A stretch of DNA of 64,000 nt from Armatimonadia bacterium (GCA_039679385.1 JBDKVB010000128.1:1-64000), one strand, 5' to 3'; shown: positions 34,627 to 42,923, counted from the first letter of the stretch. Notes: generated from the sequence alone by a model not told the origin. Made by a program: numbers and translations.

Positions 34627-35532
34627 ATGACCGTCTCTCGTGGTGCTTTTGTCGGCCTTGTACTTGGTTCCCTCGCGAGCGTTCTGTGGGGGAGCGTCAA
34701 CGTCTGTGCTCGGTACCTGGTCGACAGTCGCGGTCTCGACCCCATGTTTGTCGCGTCGGTCCGCTTCTGCAGTGGCGCACTGGCCGCCCTCGGTTTCATG
34801 ATCCTGACCGGTCGCGGACGTGACCTGCGTGCCGCCACCCGCGAGCTGCCACTCCTACTGCTCCTCGGCGCCATCGGCATCTTCGCCATGGGCAGCATGG
34901 TGTTCCTGTCCGCCCGCTACACCGCCTCCGTCAACTCGGCGGTGATCCTCAATGCCAATCCTCTCTTCATTGCCCTGCTGGCGCCACTTGCCGGAGAACG
35001 GGTGCCCTGGCTGCGACGCCTCGGCGTTCTCCTGGGTCTGGGCGGTTGTGTTCTGGTGAGTCTGGGCCACGCCACGCAGGCCTCGGCGTCCACCAACGAC
35101 CTCCTCGGCTGCGGCTTTGCCGCTCTGGGGGCCTTCTTCTGGGCTTCCTACACGGTGATGGGGAAGGGCGTGACGCAGCGTTGTGGTGGGCTTGCGAGTG
35201 CGACCTGGAGTCTCGTGGGCGGAGCGGTGCTCTTCCTGCTGGTAGTCTCTCTCACCGGCGGCGCCCGAGCGCTCACCCTCTCAGAGGCGGCCGTCGGGCT
35301 CTACCTCGGTATCGGCCCCACTGCCGTGGCAATGCTCGCCTGGTACCGAGCTCTCGAGTGCGTCGACGCGAGTCTCCTCGGGCCCACGCAGTACCTCGCG
35401 ATCCTGGGGGGTGCGCTTCTGGGGTGGCTTCTGCTGGGGGAGAACCTCACTGCAATGCTGATCCTGGGGGCCGCAATCATTGTGGTCGGTCTGTTCCTTG
35501 CCACGCATGAGCCGGATCGCCCCGTCGAGTAA
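34627..35532 (+). CDS. EamA (DMT superfamily) transporter
   Basis: The 301-residue membrane protein has ten predicted spans in two similar halves, the EamA pattern. The first half begins LVLGSLASVLWGSVNVCARY and includes SARYTASVNSAVILNANPLF and LLAPLAGERVPWLRRLGVLL. The second begins GCGFAALGAFFWASYTVMGK and ends GPTQYLAILGGALLGWLLLG followed by ENLTAMLILGA. Members export or import amino acids, nucleotide-linked or other small metabolites; specificity cannot be read from sequence. The start is set by the promoter above. The ORF in frame further upstream overlaps the divergent zinc-ribbon gene and is rejected. Confidence 0.88.
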   Translation: MTVSRGAFVGLVLGSLASVLWGSVNVCARYLVDSRGLDPMFVASVRFCSGALAALGFMILTGRGRDLRAATRELPLLLLLGAIGIFAMGSMVFLSARYTASVNSAVILNANPLFIALLAPLAGERVPWLRRLGVLLGLGGCVLVSLGHATQASASTNDLLGCGFAALGAFFWASYTVMGKGVTQRCGGLASATWSLVGGAVLFLLVVSLTGGARALTLSEAAVGLYLGIGPTAVAMLAWYRALECVDASLLGPTQYLAILGGALLGWLLLGENLTAMLILGAAIIVVGLFLATHEPDRPVE

Positions 35533-35587
35533 CCGAAGCCGCTCCTGTCACGTCCTGGATGGGGATCGGGCCGACAGAAAAGGAAGA

Positions 35588-35618
35588 TGGGGGTGAGGGG
35601 AGAGAGGCCCCACCCCCA
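35588..35618. terminator. Possible convergent hairpin
   Basis: TGGGGGTG (35588-35595) can pair with CACCCCCA (35611-35618), with further G-C pairing inside. It lies between the EamA gene and the convergent PEP-CTERM gene. There is no T run. Confidence 0.45.
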
Positions 35619-35639
35619 AGGGCCGCAGGCATGAGCGTG

Positions 35640-36965
35640 CTAGGTGCCTGAACCGGGACGGTCAGAGGGGGCCACCTCTGACAGGCCTCTGGGCTCCTGC
35701 TTCCGCCGCCACCACCAGAAGGCCGGCAAGCCCAGTGCTACCAGAGCAAAGGTACTTGGCTCCGGCATATGGTGCGACTGCATCGGCGCCAGAGTCGGGT
35801 CGCCGACGATGGTCAGTCCGTAGTACATGCTCGTCTCGTAGTCCGAGAAGCCGTCCGCCGCTTGCTGGTCGAACCAGTCCAGCAGCGCCTGGCCAACGCA
35901 CTCCTTACTGTGGAGCGCCTGGTAGAAGGTCCCCAGTTGCGTCAGGCCGCCCGGACTCGTTGAGCCCACTGCGGCCAGACCGTAGTCTGTGCCAAAGACG
36001 TACTTGCCCGCCAGGTAGTCCGCCTGCTCGTAGTTCGTGGCCTCGCAGGCAAACAGATCGTAGAAGCCAACCTGAGGGTTGAGCCCCGAGATCTCACTGG
36101 CCTGCGTCTCGCCCGCGGATTCCCAGTCGCTGGTCCAGTAGTGCGCGTTCTCGTCCGAATGGGCGGCCACTCGCAGCCAGTGATAGTTGCCCTCGTCCAG
36201 ACGCGCTTCGTAGTCCGCCTCGCCGGTGAGGGTCGTCGAGTTCACCATCTCCACCGTCCAGCCCGAGCCGCTCATGTCCTTCTGCCAGGAGTTCCCGTAG
36301 GCCCACCAGTCGTCATCCACGTACAGCAGCGCCGACTTGTTGAACTGCATGAGCCCCTTCGCGTAGAGATGGTGCCGCGTGAAGTAGCTCGTGAGTGCGC
36401 CAACGTCGCCCTCGCTGAAGTTCGGGCTCAGGCGTCCTACCCACACTTCCGGCGCGACACTCCCGTTCCCGGCCGCGTGGCTGTCGAGTACGCCGTCAAG
36501 GTTGCTGTCCGACCAGGAGCCGTCAACGTCCATATAGTAGAGGTCCGACGCGAAGGTGTTCCCGCCATACGAGTAACTGGCGCCCGGGAGGTTCCCAACG
36601 AAGACGGCCCCGGCAAGACCGCCCGGGGAGGAGTACTCGGACTGCAGGTGCGTGCGGATGCTCTCGGCGCCGCCGCCGTCGTATTCCCACAGCGAAGCCT
36701 TCCAGCCGTAGTGTGCCAGGTCGTTGATGTACAGGTCGAGGGAGGGCTGGAGGGCCGAGCGGAGACTGCTGTCGACGATCACACTTACGCGCGAGCACAA
36801 AGCGGGGGAGGCGGTTGCACCGAGACACACCAGCACCGCCATCACAACGCACCGACCGGAGCGCAGGGAGCGTGTTCGCGGTCTCTGTCTGGCGTGGCTT
36901 TCGAGGGCCTTGGCGGACCGAGTGCGAAGAAGCTGCATGGGCCGATCACACCGCCGTAAGCTCAT
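35640..36965 (-). CDS. PEP-CTERM-anchored C25-like (gingipain-type) cysteine protease candidate
   Basis: The 441-residue protein carries a signal segment (about residues 40-57, MAVLVCLGATASPALC) and a C-terminal sorting signal, MPEPSTFALVALGLPAFWWW followed by RRK. This is the PEP-CTERM tripartite signal processed by an exosortase. The central part resembles clan CD peptidases of family C25: H269 in VAAHSDENAHYW and C307 in YDLFACEATNYE sit where the catalytic dyad is expected. The later GSTSPGGLTQLGTFYQAL and LTIVGDPTL match the end of that fold. No protease of this type has been assayed from this sequence, so activity is inferred. The strong promoter at 36988-37016 drives it. The start at 36965 lacks a good ribosome binding site; 36938 is the alternative. 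Confidence 0.72.
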   Translation of the reverse strand: MSLRRCDRPMQLLRTRSAKALESHARQRPRTRSLRSGRCVVMAVLVCLGATASPALCSRVSVIVDSSLRSALQPSLDLYINDLAHYGWKASLWEYDGGGAESIRTHLQSEYSSPGGLAGAVFVGNLPGASYSYGGNTFASDLYYMDVDGSWSDSNLDGVLDSHAAGNGSVAPEVWVGRLSPNFSEGDVGALTSYFTRHHLYAKGLMQFNKSALLYVDDDWWAYGNSWQKDMSGSGWTVEMVNSTTLTGEADYEARLDEGNYHWLRVAAHSDENAHYWTSDWESAGETQASEISGLNPQVGFYDLFACEATNYEQADYLAGKYVFGTDYGLAAVGSTSPGGLTQLGTFYQALHSKECVGQALLDWFDQQAADGFSDYETSMYYGLTIVGDPTLAPMQSHHMPEPSTFALVALGLPAFWWWRRKQEPRGLSEVAPSDRPGSGT

Positions 36966-36987
36966 GATAAGCTCAACTTTGGCTCAA

Positions 36988-37016
36988 ATACTACCCGCGC
37001 CCTTGAGCAATGTCAA
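36988..37016 (-). promoter_or_regulatory. Consensus sigma70-type promoter of the PEP-CTERM gene
   Basis: On the minus strand TTGACA (37011-37016) and TAGTAT (36988-36993) are exactly 17 bp apart. Several TTGAGC hexamers surround it: on the minus strand at 36971-36976 and 36982-36987, and on the plus strand at 37003-37008. They may be regulator contacts. Confidence 0.75.
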
Positions 37017-37051
37017 CGGTTTTCTTTAGTAAATCATGAGATAACCGTCCG

Positions 37052-37858
37052 TCAGCCCACGGACATGGCCACTCGGAACCCGCAAGGAAAGAACGGAGGA
37101 CCCGCCGGCCGGTCGTAGAACCGAACCGCGCAGCGCACCTCCTCTGGTCGGCTGTTGAACGCCCCGCCACGGATGACGCGATGCAATCCATGTGCCGGTC
37201 CGAAGGGATCTACTGCCGGCGCCTCCGCGTAGTAGCCCGGGTCGAACCAGTCGCCGCACCACTCCCACACATTTCCCGCCATATCGAGGCATCCATAGGG
37301 GCTCGCCCCCGAGGGATAGCCTCTCACATCGGTGGGGCCGCAGGCGGATTCGGCACAGTTGCAGCGACCTCCCGGCGCGGCCTCCTCGCCCCAGGGATAG
37401 GTCCGCGCATCGAGCCCCCTGGCCGCCTTCTCCCACCCCGCCTCCGTGGGCAGCCGGAAACCAACTCCCGTCTGCGCTGAGAGCCACCGGCAAAATCCGA
37501 CGGCCTCGTAGAAGGGCACGTAGCATGCGGGCAGCCAGTCGCTGTCAGGGCTGCCGGCTCCGGGGCCCGGGAAGGGGTACTCGCCAAGATGGCGCTGGTA
37601 CGCCGCATACTGAGCCACTGTAACCGGGTACCGCGAGAGAGCGAAAGCGCTCACGAACACCTCGCGCTGTGGCCTCTCCCGGTCCACGAGAGACCGCGCC
37701 GAGGGCTGGTCGGCGTCGACCTCTTCGGCGCTGCCTCTGAGGAACTCCCCGCCAGGCACCAACTGCAGCACGATCCCCAGGTCAGCTGCCATCGCCGGGA
37801 CGGTAACCGTCCTTGCTCCTGCCTCCTGTGCAAGACTCAGGTTGCCTGGAGAAGCCAT
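37052..37858 (-). CDS. SUMF1/FGE-fold protein lacking the catalytic cysteine pair
   Basis: The 268-residue protein spans the whole formylglycine-generating-enzyme fold: LVPGGEFLRGSAEEVDAD near residue 34, SRYPVTVAQYAAY, FRLPTEAGWEKAARG, and GCLDMAGNVWEWCGDWF around 189-205. The end is RGGAFNSRPEEVRCAVRFY. In true enzymes the last segment carries two cysteines (positions equivalent to human C336 and C341); here they are S236 and V241. It is therefore more likely a SUMF1-domain protein with another role, as in many bacterial paralogs, than the activator of the Cys-type sulfatases at 58.8-62.4 kb. It has no export signal. No promoter is evident upstream. Confidence 0.85.
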   Translation of the reverse strand: MASPGNLSLAQEAGARTVTVPAMAADLGIVLQLVPGGEFLRGSAEEVDADQPSARSLVDRERPQREVFVSAFALSRYPVTVAQYAAYQRHLGEYPFPGPGAGSPDSDWLPACYVPFYEAVGFCRWLSAQTGVGFRLPTEAGWEKAARGLDARTYPWGEEAAPGGRCNCAESACGPTDVRGYPSGASPYGCLDMAGNVWEWCGDWFDPGYYAEAPAVDPFGPAHGLHRVIRGGAFNSRPEEVRCAVRFYDRPAGPPFFPCGFRVAMSVG

Positions 37859-38141
37859 CTGACATACCTCAATGCGGCGTCAAGAGTCCCGTCCCGGACA
37901 GGCCGGGGGCTCGGCGCCCTGGTTACCAACTATGGTCGGGTCTGATTGAATTCTCGGACCTTTGGGCCCACTTCTTGAGCCTAGTCCTTGCGCGCTCCTG
38001 GAGAGGAATACTTCCCGCACCTCACCCTGTCTCGCTTCCCTTTCCTTCCCCTTGTCCGTGCGTGCGCAGTGGGGCAAGGCGGTGAGATACCGCCCTGCCT
38101 TCCGGCAGAAAAGTGGGCCGGAAACCGGCTTCTTGAAGGGG
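37859..38141. other. Divergent intergenic region, no gene seen
   Basis: Between the SUMF1-fold gene and the hydrogenase promoter I see no coding frame with a ribosome binding site. A pyrimidine-rich stretch (about 38026-38054) is the only compositional feature. Together with the promoter and leader below it makes up the 600-base gap before hydA. Confidence 0.5.
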
Positions 38142-38170
38142 TTGACAGGCTCTTGGGTTTATGCCATGAT
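38142..38170 (+). promoter_or_regulatory. Candidate promoter of the hydrogenase operon
   Basis: A perfect TTGACA at 38142-38147 is followed after 17 bp by CATGAT at 38165-38170, which matches four of six -10 positions. Transcription would start near 38177, where the first strand of the long-range leader helix begins. Confidence 0.55.
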
Positions 38171-38176
38171 AACCGT

Positions 38177-38290
38177 CGCCCGACGTTGAAATCCCAGTTC
38201 ACCTGCACGCGTCTGCCGGGCTGGCTCATACCGCTAGGGGCCAGCCGTTGTCGTGTGGACGGGCTGGCGTTGCCACAGCCGGGTCGGGCG
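38177..38290 (+). ncRNA. Candidate structured leader RNA (riboswitch-like) upstream of hydA
   Basis: CGCCCGAC at 38177-38184 is complementary over 8 bp to GTCGGGCG at 38283-38290. It encloses two further hairpins: GGCTGGC (38219-38225) with GCCAGCC (38240-38246), and GGCTG (38262-38266) with CAGCC (38276-38280). This three-way-junction layout, starting at the predicted transcript start and followed by another hairpin at 38364, resembles a cis-regulatory RNA. I do not recognise it as a known class. Because the sequence is GC-rich, some pairing is expected by chance. Confidence 0.4.
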
Positions 38291-38363
38291 TCTAATGGCG
38301 GTTAATCTTGTGCCCGAATTCACATGGGCGTGCCGCGGTAGGGCGTTTTTGGGTCGCTGTGAG

Positions 38364-38389
38364 GGCTGGCCCGGGGTTTCCGGCCAGCC
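38364..38389 (+). terminator. Possible attenuator hairpin in the hydA leader
   Basis: GGCTGGCC (38364-38371) pairs with GGCCAGCC (38382-38389) and is followed by TTCTATTG, about 70 bases before the hydA start. Its arms are the same sequence as the leader hairpin arms at 38219 and 38240, so mutually exclusive pairings are possible. Confidence 0.4.
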
Positions 38390-38459
38390 TTCTATTGTGT
38401 CCAACTGTAAGTATGTACTTCATTTCACAAAGTAGTCGGCTCAGAACAGGTGAATGAGA

Positions 38460-40232
38460 ATGTCGGAGATAACACTGACGATTGACGGCATCCAGGTGAC
38501 CGTGCCCCAGGGCTACACAATCATGGAGGCTGCTGACCAGGCGGGCATCAGGATCCCCCGTCTGTGTCATCACCCCCGCCTGTCCATCCAGGGCGCCTGT
38601 CGGATCTGCATTGTCGATGTCGAGGGTGCGCGTACGCTTCCGGCCGCCTGCTGCTCTCCCGCTACGAACGGCATGGTCGTCCGAACCCACACCCCCGAAG
38701 TCCTTCAGCTCCGCCGCGACATCGTAGAGCTCCTCCTCGACAACCACCCCATGGACTGCAACACCTGCGAGCGGGACGGTAACTGCGAACTGCAGCGGCT
38801 CGCCAGTTCCATGGGTATCCGCGAGCGTTTCTTCGAGGGCGAGCGCAAGCACTATCCGAAAGACAACACCGGCCCCGCGGTCATCCGCGACCCCGAGAAG
38901 TGCGTGCAGTGCGGTCGTTGCGTCCGCATGTGCGGCGAGGTCCAGGAAGTCGCGGCTCTCGGCCAGGTCGAGCGCGGGTTCAACACCGTCGTCATGCCCG
39001 CCCATGACAAGGCCTTCATCGACAGCGTCTGCACCGGCTGCGGCCAGTGCGTCAATGTCTGCCCGACGGCTGCCTTCCTTGAGAAGGACGCGACCCAGGG
39101 CTTCCTCAAGGCCCTCGAAGACCCCGAGACCATCGTGGTCAGCCAGATGGCTCCCTCGGTCCGTGCCGCCATCGGCGAATGCTTCGGGATGCAGCCCGGC
39201 AAGGCCTGGGAAGGCGAGCTCTTCGCCGCTCAGCGCCGCATGGGCATTGACTACGTCTTCGACACCCAGTTCAGCGCCGACCTCACCATCATGGAAGAGG
39301 GCGCCGAGTTCGTCGAGAAGCTCAAGGCCGGCAGGCTCCCCAACATCACCTCCTGCTGCCCGACCTGGATCAAGTACTGCGAGACCTTCCACCCGGACAT
39401 GATGCAGTACCTGTCCAGCGCGAAGTCGCCCATGAGCATGCAGGGCGCCGTGGTCAAGAGCTACTGGGCCGAGAAGATGGGCATCGACCCGGCGAAGATC
39501 TACTCCGTCGCTTTCATGTGCTGCACCTGCAAGAAGTTCGAAGCCACCCGGCCCGAGCTGTGGATGAGCCCCGACATGCCCTCTGTCGACGCGGTCTGCA
39601 CCACTCGTGAGCTGGCCTGGCTGATGAAATACTTCGGCATCGACTTCGCCAACCTCGCTCCCGAAGAGGCCGACTCCCCCTTGGGCGCGTCCACTGGCGC
39701 CGCAGCCATCTTCGGGGCAACCGGTGGCGTCACCGAAGCCGCCCTGCGCTCCGCCTACTTCCTGGCCCTGGGCAAAGAGCTCCCGGACGACGCCATCAAC
39801 TTCTACGAGACGCGTGGCACCGACGGCGCTCGCGAGGCTTGGGTCGACTTCGACGGCACCAAGCTGCATGTCGCCATCGCCAACGGCCTCGGCAGCGCCA
39901 ACAAGATCCTCGACCGCATGCGCAAGGGTGAGGAGTTCCACTGGATCGAAGTCATGGGCTGCCCCGGTGGCTGCGTCGGCGGTGGCGGACAGCCCTATGC
40001 CGGCGCTAACTCCGTGCCGCTCGACGAAGAACTCCTTCGCCTGCGGGCCAAGTCCCTCTATGACCTGGACACCGACCGCACCATCCGCCGATCGCACCAA
40101 AACCCGGACATCCAGAAGCTGTACGACGAATACCTGGGTGCGCCGCTTGGCCATAAGTCCCACGAGTTGCTGCACACCCATTACTATGCGCGGCTGCCGC
40201 TTGGCGTTCGGCCGCAGGAGGCGCAGGTTTAA
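38460..40232 (+). CDS. hydA: [FeFe]-hydrogenase catalytic subunit (HydA of HydABC type)
   Basis: This 590-residue subunit reduces protons or oxidises H2, probably coupled to ferredoxin and NAD through HydB and HydC. Read from the ATG at 38460 (AGGTGA six bases upstream; ATG 38454 abuts that site), it holds a 2Fe-2S ferredoxin domain (C36, C47, C50, C64/C65). A His-Cys3 cluster motif follows (H96, C100, C103, C109), then two 4Fe-4S motifs (C148-C158, C191-C201) and the H-cluster domain. H-cluster loop 1 is TSCCPTW (C299, C300). Loop 3 is EVMGCPGGCVGGGGQP (C501, C505). Loop 2 reads MCCTCKKFE (353-361) instead of the usual MPCTAKK, adding two cysteines beside ligand C355. hydC overlaps the stop by one base. 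Maturases HydEFG are not in the window. Confidence 0.95.
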   Translation: MSEITLTIDGIQVTVPQGYTIMEAADQAGIRIPRLCHHPRLSIQGACRICIVDVEGARTLPAACCSPATNGMVVRTHTPEVLQLRRDIVELLLDNHPMDCNTCERDGNCELQRLASSMGIRERFFEGERKHYPKDNTGPAVIRDPEKCVQCGRCVRMCGEVQEVAALGQVERGFNTVVMPAHDKAFIDSVCTGCGQCVNVCPTAAFLEKDATQGFLKALEDPETIVVSQMAPSVRAAIGECFGMQPGKAWEGELFAAQRRMGIDYVFDTQFSADLTIMEEGAEFVEKLKAGRLPNITSCCPTWIKYCETFHPDMMQYLSSAKSPMSMQGAVVKSYWAEKMGIDPAKIYSVAFMCCTCKKFEATRPELWMSPDMPSVDAVCTTRELAWLMKYFGIDFANLAPEEADSPLGASTGAAAIFGATGGVTEAALRSAYFLALGKELPDDAINFYETRGTDGAREAWVDFDGTKLHVAIANGLGSANKILDRMRKGEEFHWIEVMGCPGGCVGGGGQPYAGANSVPLDEELLRLRAKSLYDLDTDRTIRRSHQNPDIQKLYDEYLGAPLGHKSHELLHTHYYARLPLGVRPQEAQV

Positions 40233-40768
40233 TGCCGTACCAGCGCGATATGCTTGAGTCCCCCGAGTGGTGGGCGAAACTCGACGAGTACATCGCCGAA
40301 CAGAAGCAGCGCAACCCTGAGCACGTTCAGAGCGCTCTCATGCCCGTGCTGCACTACGTGCAGGACCTGTTCGGTTACGTCCCGGAGAAGGCCATCAACC
40401 ACGTCTCCCAGTCCCTGGGTGTGCCGGCAGTCTACGTGTCGGGCGTGGCCAGCTTCTACTCCTACTACTCCCTTACGCCGAAGGGCACCTTCACCGTAAG
40501 TGTGTGCCTTGGCACCGCCTGCTATGTCCGCGGCAGCCAGGGCATTCTGGACGAGTTCTGCCGACAGCTTAACGTCCAGCCCGGCGAGTCAACGCCCGAC
40601 GGTCTGTTCACAATGGCCGAGGCCCGCTGCCTCGGAGCCTGCGGGCAGGCTCCCGTCGTCATGGTCAACGACCGAGTCCATGCCCGTGTCACGCGCGAGC
40701 AGGTTGCCGATATCATCGCTCACTACATGGCACAGGCGCGGGGCGAGGCCGACAAAGCGGCCGAATAG
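40232..40768 (+). CDS. hydC: NuoE-like 2Fe-2S subunit of the hydrogenase (HydC)
   Basis: The 178-residue protein has the thioredoxin-like 2Fe-2S fold of NuoE, with cluster ligands C92 and C97 in VCLGTACYVRG and C133 and C137 in ARCLGACGQAP. In trimeric HydABC complexes this subunit forms part of the electron path between the flavin of HydB and the hydrogenase subunit. Translation is probably coupled to hydA, since the ATG overlaps the hydA TAA by one base, and AGGAGG lies ten bases upstream. The helical N-terminus (VQSALMPVLHYVQDLFGYVP) is standard for the family. The kinase gene follows after 136 bases. Confidence 0.93.
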   Translation: MPYQRDMLESPEWWAKLDEYIAEQKQRNPEHVQSALMPVLHYVQDLFGYVPEKAINHVSQSLGVPAVYVSGVASFYSYYSLTPKGTFTVSVCLGTACYVRGSQGILDEFCRQLNVQPGESTPDGLFTMAEARCLGACGQAPVVMVNDRVHARVTREQVADIIAHYMAQARGEADKAAE

Positions 40769-40904
40769 CGTACGGCGGACGATACCCGTCAGGTCGCGGC
40801 CAAGGACGCTGCACCGGCTCACCAACCTAACGGGGATCCCCGGGAGACTGTAACTCGTCTCTGGCGGGCCGTATGGGACCCCGACGCCCCTCTGGAGGTG
40901 CGGC

Positions 40905-42923
40905 ATGAGCGCCGCCCCTCAGTTGTCGAAGTCGAGGGACCTGCCACTGCGAACGAAGCTGCTGATCTGCTTCCTCGCCGTCACTGTGGTGGGTGGTGCT
41001 CTGACCATCGTGGCCGGGAGCTTCGTGATCACCGACATGGCGATCGGGGAGGCCCAGCGGCGGGTCGAGGTTGGCCTCAAGACTGCGCGCTCGACCCTGC
41101 AGCAGCGGGCCGACGAAGCAGAGCGGACCGCGAGCATCCTGGCCGACTGGGCCGCACGACAGCCTGACCTGTATGCCAACGGCGTTGCCTCTGAGTACCT
41201 TGAGAAGCTGCGCGAGAAGTGTGGGCTCGACCTGCTGCACGTCGTCGACGCCGACGGGACGGTTACGGCCACCGCACGCGGCAACGCCCGGGGCCTTAAC
41301 ATCCTTGGCGACGTCGTCGTCGGTGCGGCCCTTCGGGAGGGACGTGCCTCCTGGGCCTTCACCACGATGTCGGGCAGGCAGCTTAGCGCCGAGAGCGCCG
41401 AGCTGGCCTCCCAGGCCTACGTGAAGGTCGTGGAAACCGAGCGCGCCAAGCCCGGCGGACTCAACGAGTTGCGCGAAGCCTTGGTCATCCAGGCGGCTGC
41501 GCCCATCATCAGGCCCCCGGGACGTGTTGTGGGAGCCGTGCGGGCGGCAGTGCTGCTCACACGCAACTACGAGCTTGTGGACTACATACGGGACAACGTC
41601 TTCACCATGTCTACGTATGACCACAAGAACCTGGGCACGGTGACCATTTTCCTGCGCGACGTGCGCATCGCGACCAATGTCGCCGGTCCCACGGGCGAGA
41701 GAGCCATCGGCACGCGCGTTTCCGCCGAGGTCAACGATAAGGTCCTGGGACGCGGTGAGACCTGGGTCGGGCCGGCCTATGTGGTCGGCAACTGGTACGT
41801 CTCGGCCTACGAGCCCCTTCGTGACACGCGCAACAGCGTCATCGGCATCCTGTATGTGGGCGTCCTCAAGGACCGCTACGACGACATGCGCAGCCGGGCG
41901 ATGGGGTTCTTCCTGCTCTGCACGGCCATCGCTTTGATTGCGGCCTTTGTGGTCGGGACCTGGCTTGCAGGTCGGTTGGCGCGACCCCTGGATGAACTGA
42001 CGGGGGCCGCGGTCCAGATCGCCCGCGGCAACCTTGAGCATCGGCTGCCCGAGCCTGCAAGGGCCGACCATGACGAGCTGAAGAAACTAACTGTCGCCTT
42101 CAATGCTATGGCAGCTTCACTACAGCAACGCGACGAAGAGCTCCGGCGCAGCCATCAGGACCTTGCGGAGACCGCCGATGAGCTCAAGCGCTGGAACCAG
42201 AACTACCTTGACACCCTGGAGTTTATCACCCACGAGCTGAAGAATCAGGTCGCTGCCATGAAGATCAACCTCCTGGCAGTGCGCGACGGCTACGTGGGCG
42301 AGCTCGAGCCGGATCAGCGTGAGGCCCTGGATGACGTGGTGGTCGCTGTTAACCGCACGGAGGAGATGATCCTCAACTACCTCAACCTCTCCCGCCTTGA
42401 GAAGGGCGATCTGGAGGTCCGGGTCCGCCCGGTGCAAGTCGAGGTGGATGTCGTGCGGCCGGTGCTGCGCGAGCTCAAGGCACGGTTCGACGAGAAGCAG
42501 ATGCAGCTTGAGGTGGCACTGCCCGAGGACCTTGTCGTCCAGGCCGACCCCTCCTTGCTGCAGATCGTGTACGAGAATCTTCTCAGCAATGCAGCCAAGT
42601 ACGGCCGAGAGAACGGCCTTGTGCGGGTGTGGGGTGAGCGCGTCAACGGATGGGCTGAGCTGCATGTCTGGAACGAGGGCCAGGGCGTTGCGGCCGACCA
42701 GGCAGACGAGCTCTTCCGCAAGTTCTCACGCCTGCAGCCACCAGGCGAGCAGGAGCGGGGAACGGGTCTCGGCCTGTTCATCACCCGCGAGATCGTCCGC
42801 AAGCATGGCGGTGACATCCGCGCTGAGAGCGAGGCCGGACAGTGGATTGACTTCGTCTTCCGACTGCCCCGCCCCGATGTTGTCCTGGGCGAAGAAGAGC
42901 AACTTGACGAAACCATCGGTTAG
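40905..42923 (+). CDS. Membrane sensor histidine kinase within the hydrogenase operon
   Basis: This 672-residue kinase has a membrane span at about 17-40, a Cache-like extracytoplasmic domain (about 45-330, containing LLHVVDADGTVTATARG and IATNVAGPTGERAIG), and a second span near 333-357. A HAMP linker comes next, then a coiled segment, then a HisKA-type domain with phospho-acceptor H443 in EFITHELKNQ. The ATPase domain shows YENLLSNAAKYG and GTGLGLFITREIVRKHGG. GGAGGTG precedes the ATG. It lies between hydC and a lone receiver gene, so it may sense a small extracellular molecule or redox state and signal to the receiver at 43088. Ligand unknown. Confidence 0.92.
   Translation: MSAAPQLSKSRDLPLRTKLLICFLAVTVVGGALTIVAGSFVITDMAIGEAQRRVEVGLKTARSTLQQRADEAERTASILADWAARQPDLYANGVASEYLEKLREKCGLDLLHVVDADGTVTATARGNARGLNILGDVVVGAALREGRASWAFTTMSGRQLSAESAELASQAYVKVVETERAKPGGLNELREALVIQAAAPIIRPPGRVVGAVRAAVLLTRNYELVDYIRDNVFTMSTYDHKNLGTVTIFLRDVRIATNVAGPTGERAIGTRVSAEVNDKVLGRGETWVGPAYVVGNWYVSAYEPLRDTRNSVIGILYVGVLKDRYDDMRSRAMGFFLLCTAIALIAAFVVGTWLAGRLARPLDELTGAAVQIARGNLEHRLPEPARADHDELKKLTVAFNAMAASLQQRDEELRRSHQDLAETADELKRWNQNYLDTLEFITHELKNQVAAMKINLLAVRDGYVGELEPDQREALDDVVVAVNRTEEMILNYLNLSRLEKGDLEVRVRPVQVEVDVVRPVLRELKARFDEKQMQLEVALPEDLVVQADPSLLQIVYENLLSNAAKYGRENGLVRVWGERVNGWAELHVWNEGQGVAADQADELFRKFSRLQPPGEQERGTGLGLFITREIVRKHGGDIRAESEAGQWIDFVFRLPRPDVVLGEEEQLDETIG

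Noticed and set aside
34380-34898. N-terminal extension of the DUF2225 protein to 410 residues
   Set aside because: The added sequence is R/P-rich, overlaps the EamA gene, and the ATG at 34379 has a ribosome binding site and begins the zinc ribbon.
38177-38390. Cobalamin riboswitch upstream of hydA
   Set aside because: Short stretches such as GTTGCCACAG recall parts of that riboswitch, but the B12 box and core order are absent.
38292-40181. 629-codon open frame on the minus strand opposite hydA
   Set aside because: It is the antisense shadow of a GC-rich gene whose plus-strand product has every hydrogenase motif. It shows no family pattern or ribosome binding site.
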